Source: Streptomyces cahuitamycinicus
GTDB lineage: Bacteria; Actinomycetota; Actinomycetes; Streptomycetales; Streptomycetaceae
Direction of reading: 5' to 3'
Assembly: GCF_002891435.1 (NCBI RefSeq)
Contig: NZ_POUC01000013.1
Location: 1-49,087, forward strand
Length of the DNA: 49,087 nucleotides
A model generated the notes under the pieces. The model was not told the origin of the DNA, did not search any database, and saw only the letters and a list, made by a program, of their open reading frames with translations. Position 1 is the first letter of the stretch. Each line of letters begins with the position of its first letter. Positions 17,458 to 25,926 of this stretch are shown piece after piece. Position numbers and translations under genes: made by a program.

Positions 17458-19379
17458 TTCTCCTTGGCGTTCGTGCCGAGCTGGAGCGAGTGCCAGCCAG
17501 GGCTCAGCTGAAGATCCTGGTTGCGTACCTTGCCGTTCCGGTCCCGCCAGGTCAGATGGACTTGGACCGGTCCGTCGGCCTGTGCGCCCAGGCCGACGTG
17601 CACGTCGGCGCTGCGCTTGCCGGAATGGCCGCCGCCGCCGTCGACACGGCCCAGGCGGGTGCTGCCGTCGGAAAGCGTCACCGTGGCCTGCGCTCCGATG
17701 ACGGGCGAGCCGGCCGCGTCGGTGAGTTTCAAACCGAGGTAGTCTCCGGCCTTTTTGCTCGTGTTGCAGTAGAAGACGGGCTCACCCCACTGGCGGGCCA
17801 CGGCCATGTCCAAGCGGCCGTCGCCGTCAGCGTCACCGGTGGCGATGCCCCGGGTGGGGATCGGGACGGCCAGGCCGAGCTGCTGGGACAGGTTGCTGTA
17901 GGCGTCGTCCTCGTTCTTGACGAAGAAGCGCAGGAACTGATCGCCCGCCAGGTCATCGCCCTCTCGCATGTTGGGCCACCACAGCGGGTCCTTGACCAGT
18001 GCGTCGTTGGAGGTGGCCAGTTCCTGCAGCTGCGGCCACCGGTTGGTCTTGCCCTTGACGAAGCCGGTGGCCTGGGTGATCTCCTGGTCGCCGTTGTTGT
18101 CGAAGTCGCCCATCTTCACGTCCCAGCCCCAGCCGGACCAGGCGAGGTTCAGCGGGGCACTCTTGTCCTTGAAGGGTGCCTCGCCGTCGCGGAGCTTCGC
18201 GCGCAGGTCGGCCTTGTCCCGGGCGGAGTCGATGAAGGCGAAGTTGGACTCCTGGATGCCGAACGAGGTGGTGATGTTGGAGACGAACGCGTCGTAGAGG
18301 CCGTCATTGTCGAGATCGCCGAAGTCGACGCCCATGCCCTTGAAGGAACTGCGGCCCATCTCCTTGGACTTGGGGACAGTCGCGGTGTGCCGGGCCTTGA
18401 CCTCGGCGAACTCGATCTTGCCGGGGCGGGACTTGTTGTAGAGGAGTGCGGAGGTCCCGAAGTCGTGCGCGAGATACATCTCGGGCCGTTGGTCACCGTC
18501 GAGGTCATTGGCGGAGGCGCCGAGCGTCCATCCGTTGTCGATGTCCTTGGGAAGGACGCCCTCGGCCTTCTTGTAGCCCTGCTCGGTCCAGCGGAAGAAG
18601 TGGCCGCCGCCCCCGTTCTGGGCGTGCGACAGTGAGTCGTTCATGGTGACGCCGCCGTCCTCGGCGGGATCCAGGACGGGGCTGTCGGGGAAGTAGTTGC
18701 CGATGAAAATGTCGTTGTGTCCGTCCCCGTCGAAGTCGGCGACGGCGGCGGCGTTGGAGTTCCACAGCGGGCCGGTGTAGATGCTTCCGGCGTTGCCCTC
18801 GATCAGCTCGATGGGCTCGAAGGTGTCGGCGCCAAGCTCGGCCGGCTTCTTCGCGTCGGCCTTCTTGGCCTGGAAGATGACGGGCGTACGGCCCCAGTAG
18901 TAGACGAGGAGGTCGGTGGCGCCGTCCTCGTTGTAGTCGCCGGGGACACAGCCCATCGGGGCCATCGTCTTGCTCACCGGCAGCGGGGCGGGGTCGAGCA
19001 CGAACGGCTCGTACGTCTCGCTCTGGCGGCCCGGCACCGGGGCGGGGGTGACGGCGACCTGGTCGATGCGCGGGTCCGTCACACACAGGTCGTTGGGCAG
19101 CGTGTCGCCGTCGATGTCGTTCATGGCGACAGCGGCGCCGACCGAGGATATCCAGGCCTCGATGTGCTTGTACGCCTGGTTCACGTCTCGCACGGTCTGC
19201 TGCTTGAATCCGCCCGGCATGGATATGGACATCGGTTCGAAGGCGAAGTTGCTCGCCAGCCGGTCATTCTCAGCCGCAGACGACGAAGGCAGCTTTACCG
19301 CGTAGAAAGTGCTCACCATAAGAACGAGAGCAACAACTCCGGGCGCCTGCTTGAGCAGCCAGGTACGTGGGTGTGTCAT
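17454..19379 (-). CDS. unbV: Enediyne protein UnbV (E4), FG-GAP/VCBS beta-propeller with ASPIC domain
   Basis: 641 residues from the ATG at 19379 (overlaps the unbL stop); the open frame extends further but is shadow. An N-terminal hydrophobic stretch (about residues 13-28, VVALVLMVSTFYAVKL) acts as signal or anchor, so the body is outside the membrane. At least seven Asp-rich calcium-binding repeats are visible, e.g. DIDGDTLPNDL, DYNEDGATDLL, DFDGDGHNDIF, DLDGDQRPEMY, DLDNDGLYDAF, DFDNNGDQEIT, DADGDGRLDMA, a beta-propeller of integrin FG-GAP type. The C-terminal about 100 residues form the ASPIC/UnbV domain. Its function in enediyne assembly is unknown; the family always accompanies PKSE. 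Confidence 0.93.
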   Translation of the reverse strand: MTHPRTWLLKQAPGVVALVLMVSTFYAVKLPSSSAAENDRLASNFAFEPMSISMPGGFKQQTVRDVNQAYKHIEAWISSVGAAVAMNDIDGDTLPNDLCVTDPRIDQVAVTPAPVPGRQSETYEPFVLDPAPLPVSKTMAPMGCVPGDYNEDGATDLLVYYWGRTPVIFQAKKADAKKPAELGADTFEPIELIEGNAGSIYTGPLWNSNAAAVADFDGDGHNDIFIGNYFPDSPVLDPAEDGGVTMNDSLSHAQNGGGGHFFRWTEQGYKKAEGVLPKDIDNGWTLGASANDLDGDQRPEMYLAHDFGTSALLYNKSRPGKIEFAEVKARHTATVPKSKEMGRSSFKGMGVDFGDLDNDGLYDAFVSNITTSFGIQESNFAFIDSARDKADLRAKLRDGEAPFKDKSAPLNLAWSGWGWDVKMGDFDNNGDQEITQATGFVKGKTNRWPQLQELATSNDALVKDPLWWPNMREGDDLAGDQFLRFFVKNEDDAYSNLSQQLGLAVPIPTRGIATGDADGDGRLDMAVARQWGEPVFYCNTSKKAGDYLGLKLTDAAGSPVIGAQATVTLSDGSTRLGRVDGGGGHSGKRSADVHVGLGAQADGPVQVHLTWRDRNGKVRNQDLQLSPGWHSLQLGTNAKEK

Positions 19380-20362
19380 GCGATGGCACCTTTCTGCACG
19401 AGCGGGAAAGGAGTGATGGTGGCAGCGATCTGCTGCCGCCAGATCTCGAATGCCGGGGTGTCGCCCCCGTCGCAGGTTGCGGGCCTCAGGTCTGTGCACA
19501 CCCGGGCGGCAGCTTCGGGGGTGCGACCGCCACACAGGACGCGGGCCGCGAGGTGGGTGTGGGCGGTCGTCGTCCCGGCCTTCTCCCGTGCCTCGGCGGC
19601 AAAGGCGGCGCCTTGCGCCAGTTGGGGCTGGTGCTTGCCTGCGTGCTCGGCGAACCGGCGAAGCTCGTCCTCGTCGGCGCTGCCCGCGTAGGTGGAGGCG
19701 AGTCCCGCGCCGGCGTACAGGTCGCCGTGGCGATGCTCGGGGTAGGCGGAGATAAGGCCGGCGACCACATCCGGGGCTGTGCCGCCGACGAACCACAATG
19801 CGCGGCCGATGCCCTGGTCGATGACCCGCGCGCTGTACGCGGCCGAGCCCCCGTCCCAGGTGAAGGGGTGCTCGCGGTGCGGATCGCGGACATAGTCGTC
19901 AGTGCGGAAGTACGCCTGGTGGAAGCCGTATCCGTCCAGGATCAGCCACCGCAGCACCGGGTCGGTCCCGGTGACATCGGGCCACAGGAAGCGCGGCAGC
20001 CGGGCCATCGCCCAGCCGATGCCGACGTAGACCATGTAGATGTGGTGCTGCCCCTGGCCGTTGAGTAGCCCAGTCAGCCGCTTGGTGCTGCCCGTCAGCG
20101 AGTCGAGCATGACGGCGCCCATGCCGGCGCCCTCGTAGGCGAAGCCCCGGTAAGCGCTGGGCACGGTCTCCAGCCACTGTTCGGCCTCAGCTGCCGAGCG
20201 CGCTTCCACCGCGTAGGCGTAACCCTTGAGGAAGGTCGCCCCGACAGTTTCCAGCTGTTGCTTCGCCTCCGGGCCTTTCACATGGAATCCGCGTGTTTCC
20301 AGCTGCGTTTCCCGAAGGTGGGGTGTGAGGAGTCTGCGCCTCAGCGCACGCAAGATGGACAC
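19376..20362 (-). CDS. unbL: Enediyne protein UnbL (E3), DUF1702, first copy
   Basis: 328 residues, GTG start at 20362. DUF1702 hallmarks: GFAYEGAGMGAVMLDSL, YVGIGWAMARLPRFLW, LDGYGFHQAYF, DQGIGRALWF. Soluble and helical, no signal peptide. First gene of the leftward operon unbL-unbV-unbU-pksE-TE-reductase-P450. No catalytic motif is known. The region just upstream is relatively AT-rich (TATTAATTTCCC around 20379-20390) and probably contains the operon promoter. A tandem paralogue lies 88 bases upstream. Confidence 0.92.
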   Translation of the reverse strand: MSILRALRRRLLTPHLRETQLETRGFHVKGPEAKQQLETVGATFLKGYAYAVEARSAAEAEQWLETVPSAYRGFAYEGAGMGAVMLDSLTGSTKRLTGLLNGQGQHHIYMVYVGIGWAMARLPRFLWPDVTGTDPVLRWLILDGYGFHQAYFRTDDYVRDPHREHPFTWDGGSAAYSARVIDQGIGRALWFVGGTAPDVVAGLISAYPEHRHGDLYAGAGLASTYAGSADEDELRRFAEHAGKHQPQLAQGAAFAAEAREKAGTTTAHTHLAARVLCGGRTPEAAARVCTDLRPATCDGGDTPAFEIWRQQIAATITPFPLVQKGAIA

Positions 20363-20449
20363 GTAATAAACCGCCCCTCGTATTAATTTCCCTGCGCTTC
20401 CCGTGGCTGAAATTTGAATCTATCCAAGGGCCCTGCAGGGGCGTCTACT

Positions 20450-21442
20450 TCAGAAGTGCTCAAGCGGTTTTACGGGCATCTGGTCGCGCACTGCCCTGCG
20501 CCAGAGTTCATAGGCCGGCGTGCTGCTCGTGGGGACCGCTGCATCGGCGCAGTCATCGGCGAGTGCGGCGGCCGACTCGACGGTGATCCCGGCCAGTGCG
20601 AGCGTGGCGGCGCGGGTGTGGTCAGGCACGGTGTTCGAGAAGTGGCGGGCCTTTGCCGCGAACACAGATCCCTGGGCCAGATGGTCGCGGTGCTCCCCGG
20701 CGGTGACACGCAGCGTGGCCAGATCGCCGGGGGTGGAGGAGCCTGCGAAGGTGGCGGCCAGTCCGACACCGGACCACAGGTCTGGATGGCGTCGCGCAGC
20801 GAATCTGCCGACGCCGGCGGCGACATGCTCGACACGGGCGCCGTGGATGAACCACAGGGCACGGCCGATGCCCTGGTCGAAGGCACGCGCGAAGTACTCC
20901 GGGTCCCCCTCCCAGGCGTAGGGCTTGGGCAAGCGCTGCTGGTCGACCCAGCGGGCAGTGTCGAAGTAGGCGCGGTCGAAGCCGTAGCCGTCGACGGCCA
21001 GCCAGCTCATCTGCGGGTAGTACCTGGCGCCGTCGAGGTCGGGCATGACCTTCTTCCACAGGAGCCTGGGCAGGCGCGCCATGGCGAAGCCGATGCCGAT
21101 GTAGTTGAGGAAGATGTGCCGCCGCCCGGCTCCCTGCAGAAGTTCCCCGGTGCGGCTGCCGCGGCCGGGGCCCATCGCGTCACGGATGACACAGGCCATG
21201 GTCGCGCCCTCGTAGGCGAAACCCCGCACCTCCGCGTCCACCATGGACAGCCTGTGCTCGGTCTCCCAGAGGTCGCGGGCTTCGATGCCCCACTCGAATC
21301 CACAGACGACAGCCTGCGGGATGGCTTCGAGCTGCCGGGTGGCCGCCGTCTCGGTGACCGGGAAACCGCGCTCAGCGAAGGTGACGTCGCTCAAGGACGG
21401 GGCCATGAGCAGTCTGCGCAAAGCGCCCGATGCGGTTGCCAC
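20450..21442 (-). CDS. Second DUF1702/UnbL-like protein
   Basis: 330 residues from the GTG at 21442, preceded by GAGAGGAGG; the ORF extends further upstream without a ribosome site. It repeats the motifs of the first copy (GFAYEGATMACVIRDAM, YIGIGFAMARLPRLLW, VDGYGFDRAYF, DQGIGRALWF), so the pair arose by duplication, but the rest has diverged widely. One DUF1702 gene is the rule in enediyne cassettes; two suggest a heteromer or a second substrate. Transcribed in the same direction as the core operon and possibly its first gene. Confidence 0.88.
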   Translation of the reverse strand: MATASGALRRLLMAPSLSDVTFAERGFPVTETAATRQLEAIPQAVVCGFEWGIEARDLWETEHRLSMVDAEVRGFAYEGATMACVIRDAMGPGRGSRTGELLQGAGRRHIFLNYIGIGFAMARLPRLLWKKVMPDLDGARYYPQMSWLAVDGYGFDRAYFDTARWVDQQRLPKPYAWEGDPEYFARAFDQGIGRALWFIHGARVEHVAAGVGRFAARRHPDLWSGVGLAATFAGSSTPGDLATLRVTAGEHRDHLAQGSVFAAKARHFSNTVPDHTRAATLALAGITVESAAALADDCADAAVPTSSTPAYELWRRAVRDQMPVKPLEHF

Positions 21443-21577
21443 GCTGTGCCTCCTCTCGTGACCACCAAGGGGGTGGTGGCGGAGGCTCATAGTCCGAGCG
21501 CGGTGAAGCGAGGGGCATCTTCGGTCGTGCGCAGTCCCTCGGGGAGGCCTGTGTTCGCGGGCCGAGGGCCGGTCAGT

Positions 21578-22020
21578 TCACCGGAGCGGGCGCACCACGA
21601 CCTCTTCGTCGTGCACGGGGCGGTCGCACCTGTCGCACCTGAGGTGGACGTGCACGTGCCCGTCACAGCCCATCTGCTCGGCTCTTCGCGGAGGGCCTTG
21701 TTCCGTGGGCAGGTTCCGGCCGCCCCACTCCATCAAGGCAATGACGGTGCGAGTCAGATCGCGGCCCGTGCGGGTGAGCGGGTACTCGTGACGGACTGGC
21801 TTGTCCTGGTAGGAAACCCGCTCCATGATGCCCATCTCGACCAGTCGGCTGAGCCGCACGGTGAGTACGTTGCGGGCGATATTCAGATGACTCACGAAGC
21901 CGTCGAACCGTTTGACCCCCAGCAGCGCCGAGCGGACGATCAGCAGGTCCAGCGGTCCCCGATCACTTCGAGAGACCGGGCGAGGTTGCAGTCCTGTCCT
22001 TCGTGTGTCCGTGGCAACAT
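21578..22020 (-). pseudogene. HxlR-family regulator broken by a one-base frameshift
   Basis: From the ATG at 22020 the protein begins MLPRTHEGQDCNLARSLEVIGDRWTC and then stops. One base over, the frame continues LLIVRSALLGVKRFDGF and then SHLNIARNVLTVRLSRLVEMGIMERVSY, which is the winged-helix core of HxlR regulators. The family consensus at the junction is GDRWTLLIVR, so a single C is missing near 21948-21952. The C-terminal tail CDGHVHVHLRCDRCDRPVHDEEV looks like a metal-binding or redox zinc-ribbon addition. Either a natural null allele of a local repressor or a sequencing error. Confidence 0.8.
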
Positions 22021-22040
22021 GCCGTCACCGTGGCGCCGTT

Positions 22041-22064
22041 GAGTTGCGTCAAAGGACTCACTTG
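22041..22064. promoter_or_regulatory. Operator-like motif, copy C (GAGTTG-N9-ACTCACTTG)
   Basis: Lies 21 bases upstream of the HxlR start and about 90 bases upstream of the divergent membrane-protein gene, where an autoregulatory HxlR site would be. GAGTTG and ACTC have the same nine-base spacing as copy A at 3202-3220, and ACTCACTTG matches copy B. Confidence 0.4.
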
Positions 22065-22155
22065 CCCCGGAACCTCAACTGCGCATGTAAGGAGAAGACC
22101 CTGCGGAGGCCGACTGCTGGGATGGGCGCCTGGACTTGAACTACGGAGGTTACCA

Positions 22156-22707
22156 ATGTCAGTCGGCACGGCAGCGCCATACCGGATCCGAGGCGGCATC
22201 GACAGCCTCAACAGTAGGCTGCACAAGACCGGCTTGAGGGTCTTTCTCGTCATTGTCCTGGCCCACTGGGCGGAGCACCTCACCCAGGCAGTTCAGATCT
22301 ACGCCATGGGCTGGCCGGTGCCCGAGGCAAGAGGCGTCCTCGGGATCCCGTTCCCCTGGCTGGTCACCTCGGAGTGGATGCACTACGGCTACGCACTGGT
22401 CATGCTCGTCGGATTCATCCTGCTGCGACCGGGGTTCAGCGGCACCTCACGCATCTGGTGGAACATCACCCTCGGCGTCCAGGTCTGGCACCACTTCGAG
22501 CACCTCCTGCTGCTCATCCAAGCGCTCTCCGGAGCGTATCTGGCCGGCCGCGCCGTCCCCACGAGCATCATTCAGCTGCTCGCGCCGCGGGTAGAACTGC
22601 ACCTGTTCTACAACGCACTGGTCACCCTGCCCATGGTGATCGCCATGGTGGTGCACACCCGTACGGACGACGCGGCAGCGCGCTGCACCTGCGCGGTGCG
22701 GGCATGA
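22156..22707 (+). CDS. Polytopic membrane protein with conserved-looking His/Glu pairs
   Basis: 183 residues, ATG at 22156 after GGAGGT. Four hydrophobic segments: about 28-50, 76-92, 103-128, 146-167. Histidines cluster inside or at the ends of them: HWAEH (37-41), MHYGY (His76), WHHFEH (112-116), ELHLFYN (His149) and a His at 167. This is the kind of arrangement that binds haem or a di-metal centre in membrane oxygenases and cytochromes. I do not recognise the family. The C-terminus carries CTC. Divergent from the HxlR gene and 16 bases upstream of another membrane-protein gene, so likely one transcript controlled by HxlR. Confidence 0.65.
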   Translation: MSVGTAAPYRIRGGIDSLNSRLHKTGLRVFLVIVLAHWAEHLTQAVQIYAMGWPVPEARGVLGIPFPWLVTSEWMHYGYALVMLVGFILLRPGFSGTSRIWWNITLGVQVWHHFEHLLLLIQALSGAYLAGRAVPTSIIQLLAPRVELHLFYNALVTLPMVIAMVVHTRTDDAAARCTCAVRA

Positions 22708-22723
22708 ACGGCGTGAAGGCCCG

Positions 22724-23191
22724 TTGAACGGCGTGAGGACCAGGAGGCCATCGGGCTTCGTGTCCCTTTTGCTGCTCATGACGGCGTGTCTCCTGCTGGG
22801 GATGTCGCTGCCCAATCTGGGTAACGCGATGCGCGCGGCGACAGCCGACGGGGTCAAGGGGAAGTTCACCGCTGGGGAGCTGTCCTGCATACGGCATCCG
22901 GGACATGAGACGTGCGAGTGGATTGGCTCGTTCCGCTCCGCCGACGGCATGCTCGTGCGCGAGTCCATCAGGCTGTACGGAAGCGGCCGCGACTCGCTGG
23001 AGGTGGGCCAGGAGATCGCGGCCCTGGACATCGGGAGCCCGGGGCGGGTCTACAGCTCCGGAACATCCCGCGAGTGGGTCTTCACGGGCATACTGCTCCT
23101 CGGCGGTTACGGCATCCTCGCCCTGTTGGCCAAGCGCCACCTGATGCCTCCGCCACGTACTGCCCCGAGGAGCGGTCCTGCAACAGCTTGA
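22724..23191 (+). CDS. Small membrane protein with an exported loop
   Basis: About 153-155 residues; start uncertain (TTG at 22724 or GTG at 22733), with no good ribosome site, consistent with coupling to the gene ending at 22707. Transmembrane segments at about 11-32 (FVSLLLLMTACLLLGMSLPN) and 115-133 (VFTGILLLGGYGILALLA). The 80-residue loop between them has two Cys (CIRHPGHETC) that could form a disulfide and reads like a beta-rich DUF3592-type domain. Function unknown; likely partner of the His-rich membrane protein. Confidence 0.55.
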   Translation: MNGVRTRRPSGFVSLLLLMTACLLLGMSLPNLGNAMRAATADGVKGKFTAGELSCIRHPGHETCEWIGSFRSADGMLVRESIRLYGSGRDSLEVGQEIAALDIGSPGRVYSSGTSREWVFTGILLLGGYGILALLAKRHLMPPPRTAPRSGPATA

Positions 23192-23394
23192 CGGCGCCGG
23201 GTGGAGAGGGCAACTGCGCCCGGCGTCCCGCTGCCCTGTCCTGTCGTAGGTTTCCCGGCCCCGGCCGCAGACCGGATTTGCTGATACCCCGACAGTGCCC
23301 CTCGCTCGGCGGGCGAGCACATGGAAGAGCCTCGCCCTTGTGCTGCGGGGGATTGAGCACAAGAGCGAGGCAGACAGGGACCGCTGTGCGCGGA
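23192..23394. other. Convergent intergenic gap
   Basis: Separates convergent genes. No gene or strong repeat recognised. Confidence 0.3.
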
Positions 23395-24591
23395 TCAGGC
23401 CACCTGGTAGGCCCGAGTGGGCTCCACGGGCATCGTGGCCCGGAGCTGACTGTAGGCATGCGCGGCGGAGACCAGGGTCATGTGGTGGTGCCAGCCAGGG
23501 AAGGAACGGCCTTCGAAATCGAGCAGACCGAAGTCGTGCTCCAGCGTCTGCACGGTCCTGCGCGCCCGCTGCTGTAGACGGGTCAGTGCCAGCAACTGCT
23601 CTGCGCGGCCGTTCAGCATGTTGGTCAGCCAGATGCGGTCAGAGCGGCGCCCCGCCATGTGGCGCAACGCGAACAACCTGTAGGTGGGGGAAGGCATCTG
23701 GCGGGCGAAGCTGCTGTCGGGCAGGCGCACCAGCCCGGTCGTCAGAGAGGTGTTGCCCAGGCGTCCGTCCCCCACGGCCACGGTGTCCAGCCTGAGGTGG
23801 CTGTTGTGCTTCAGCTCGAAGAACCGTTGAGCGTCCATGGCCGCCGGCAGGTTTCGCGTGTAGGCGGACTGCGCGGACGACGCGCCGCCCGGAACCACTC
23901 GCATGCGGCCGGGCACCGCGACGACGAAGTTGCAGCCGCTTGCGCTGAGGCCTCGGACGAGTCCGACGACACCGGCGTACGCGCTCAGGTCTGCGACCAG
24001 GGGGCATGGGCTGAGGCTCGTGCTCTCGGTGAGCGCGTCGACGAGGTCGAGGGCGTGCTGCTCGATGGTGCGTGGGAGGACGTCGACAGGTATGCGAGCC
24101 CGCATGCGTCGATGTTCGTCTTTGAGCCACGCTCCAGGCAGTAACAGCCGCCAGTCGACTGGCACCGCGTCTGACTGTGTCGCCAGGAAAGCCCCTATGC
24201 CCACTTGGCAGTTGACCGAACGGCCCGATGCCGGGACGAAGCGGCGATGCACGCCGCAGGAGTGGTCCCCCCGCTTGCGAAGCACCGCCACGTCGAGGAT
24301 CCACGCCTTGGGGTCCAGCCGTTGCTCGGCCCACCGCATCAGTTCCCCTCGGGGAGGGCCCCACTCCCACGGACTGGCGTTGACGAACTGGTGCATGGAC
24401 TGGGACGCGGTGGGCGAGTCGGAGACGGCGGCGGCGAGACGGCGCACCGACTTCTTTCCCTCGGTGCGGAGCAGACCAGTCAGGTAGGCCTGAGCCCATT
24501 GCCGCTGGTCGATCCGGGGCAGGCTGCTGAAGACCCGCTCGGTGAACGTGAGGAGCGGCGGCTGCGAACGAGTCGGTTCGTGAGCTTGCAT
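23395..24591 (-). CDS. IS701-family transposase-like DDE protein
   Basis: 398 residues, ATG after GGAGGGAC. Motifs of the IS701/ISXO-like DDE group: LLRTEGKKSVRRLAAAVSD near the N-terminus, WILDVAVLRKRGDHSCGVHRRF (first catalytic Asp region), LPGAWLKDEHRR, and the late VQTLEHDFGLLDFEGRSFPGWHHH. No terminal inverted repeats were found around it, and intact solitary copies like this are common inside Streptomyces biosynthetic and GBL loci, where they may have been domesticated. It is divergent from a TetR-type regulator and shares a 319-base AT-containing intergenic region with it, suggesting joint regulation. Confidence 0.75.
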   Translation of the reverse strand: MQAHEPTRSQPPLLTFTERVFSSLPRIDQRQWAQAYLTGLLRTEGKKSVRRLAAAVSDSPTASQSMHQFVNASPWEWGPPRGELMRWAEQRLDPKAWILDVAVLRKRGDHSCGVHRRFVPASGRSVNCQVGIGAFLATQSDAVPVDWRLLLPGAWLKDEHRRMRARIPVDVLPRTIEQHALDLVDALTESTSLSPCPLVADLSAYAGVVGLVRGLSASGCNFVVAVPGRMRVVPGGASSAQSAYTRNLPAAMDAQRFFELKHNSHLRLDTVAVGDGRLGNTSLTTGLVRLPDSSFARQMPSPTYRLFALRHMAGRRSDRIWLTNMLNGRAEQLLALTRLQQRARRTVQTLEHDFGLLDFEGRSFPGWHHHMTLVSAAHAYSQLRATMPVEPTRAYQVA

Positions 24592-24631
24592 GGCACGTCC
24601 CTCCCTGGACCGACCTGTGCCGGGTCACACC

Positions 24632-24661
24632 GAAAAGAATAGCGAACGATTTCTTTTTTTC
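24632..24661. promoter_or_regulatory. AT-rich imperfect palindrome, candidate GBL-receptor operator
   Basis: CGAAAAGAATAG followed by CGAACGATTTC and a run of T; the arms GAAAAG and CTTTTTTTC are roughly complementary. The core CGAAC plus T-rich tract is shared with 28437-28453 in the afsA/receptor promoter. It is upstream of the IS701-like gene and inside the divergent gap to the TetR gene. Confidence 0.4.
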
Positions 24662-24910
24662 TACCAGCGGGGACTCCCCGCGGTACGCGGCTGACGCCTC
24701 CGCTGCGACTTCGCCATGTAGGAGCCCCGCGCCGGAGGAACGCCAACCGAACCGAATCCGGCTACTTGGACAACTCCCCGTTGCCCAGTTCCTCCTGGCC
24801 GGAGCAGGCTGGAACAGCCGCCACCCGCGTCCGGCGACAGATCCCGGCGTCAGCGTGCCGGTCCAGCGGACCGCGCTACGCATCCGCCCCTGGCCATTTC
24901 CGGAGAGAAC

Positions 24911-25540
24911 ATGGTGAAACAAGAGAGAGCGGCGAAGACTCGCAGCACCCTCGTGCTCGCGGCTGCCGAGCAGTTCGACCGCGATGGCTATGCGGGCACG
25001 TCGCTGGCGCAGATCAGCAAGGCGGCGGGAATATCTCTGGGCGCCTTGACCTTCCACTTCTCCAGCAAGGGCGACTTGGCGGACGCCGTGGAGACCGCCG
25101 GCCGGGCCACGACACACGATGCTCTGACAACGCTCGGACAGCGTGCCTGTTCAGCACTGCAACAGGTGATCGAGCTGACCCTCGAACTGGCCCGCCTGCT
25201 GGAGGAGGAGGTCACGGTACGGTGCATGGTCCGTCTCGCACGGGAGCGGCAGAGCGGCGAGCAATGGTCTGGCATGTGGCTGCCCCCTGTACGCATACTG
25301 CTTCACCAGGCCTACGCGGCAGGTCAGTTGCGTAGGAACGCGGAAGACGTCACAGCATTGGTCGAGCACCTGGTCGCGGGGACGGAGATGCACGTGCGCG
25401 AGCGCAGGGAAGGGCACCGCGCGTCGTCCGCGAGCACTGACGTAGCGCTGGAACTCATCTGGGAGCTCGTCCTCTCCGGCGTCTCACCGTCCAACAACTG
25501 CACCGGGGTCCTGCCGCAGGCCACGGGTGCAACGGACTGA
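24911..25540 (+). CDS. TetR-family regulator, pseudo-GBL-receptor type
   Basis: 209 residues, ATG after GGAGAG. The N-terminal helix-turn-helix (residues 13-55, GYAGTSLAQISKAAGISLGALTFHF) matches ArpA/ScbR-type receptors, with TFHF where TetR proteins have YYHF. The C-terminal ligand domain contains Trp119 and Trp123 near the position of the Trp that stacks on the butyrolactone ring in ArpA/CprB. Sequence similarity to the second receptor (27774-28403) is confined mainly to the DNA-binding domain, so it may be the antibiotic-sensing ScbR2-like partner. It is not next to an afsA gene, which also fits a pseudo-receptor. Confidence 0.75.
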   Translation: MVKQERAAKTRSTLVLAAAEQFDRDGYAGTSLAQISKAAGISLGALTFHFSSKGDLADAVETAGRATTHDALTTLGQRACSALQQVIELTLELARLLEEEVTVRCMVRLARERQSGEQWSGMWLPPVRILLHQAYAAGQLRRNAEDVTALVEHLVAGTEMHVRERREGHRASSASTDVALELIWELVLSGVSPSNNCTGVLPQATGATD

Positions 25541-25926
25541 CGATCTCGCTCGTAGGGCGAACAGGTCACGTACTGCGAGCATCGGATGCGGCGGGACCCG
25601 GCCTGTCGCCCGAATGAATCGCTGAACTCGGGCCACGGGCCGACCTGTTGTGTCCATGCAAGGGAGAAGCGGCGCTGGGAGCACCCCCGCACCGGCACGG
25701 TGGTGGGGGCACCTGGCCGGCTCTCCCCCACCGCAGACACTCCGCGCAGACCCCACGCCTTGCATCGCCACCTGCGCCGGCGCAACGCCGGCGCCCACCT
25801 CCCCGAACGCTCGCCGCCCAGACCTGGTGCCACCGCTGCGCCAACCGCACACCGGCACCTGGCTCCCCAGCGACAGCAGAGCCGCTGGTGCCGGGTGTAC
25901 GACGATCAGGTCCGCTGTGCGGACCG
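25541..25926. other. 386-base gap without a convincing gene
   Basis: Short frames here overlap each other, are Pro/Arg-rich and have no ribosome sites or family motifs. Convergent ends flank it. Nothing identified. Confidence 0.4.
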
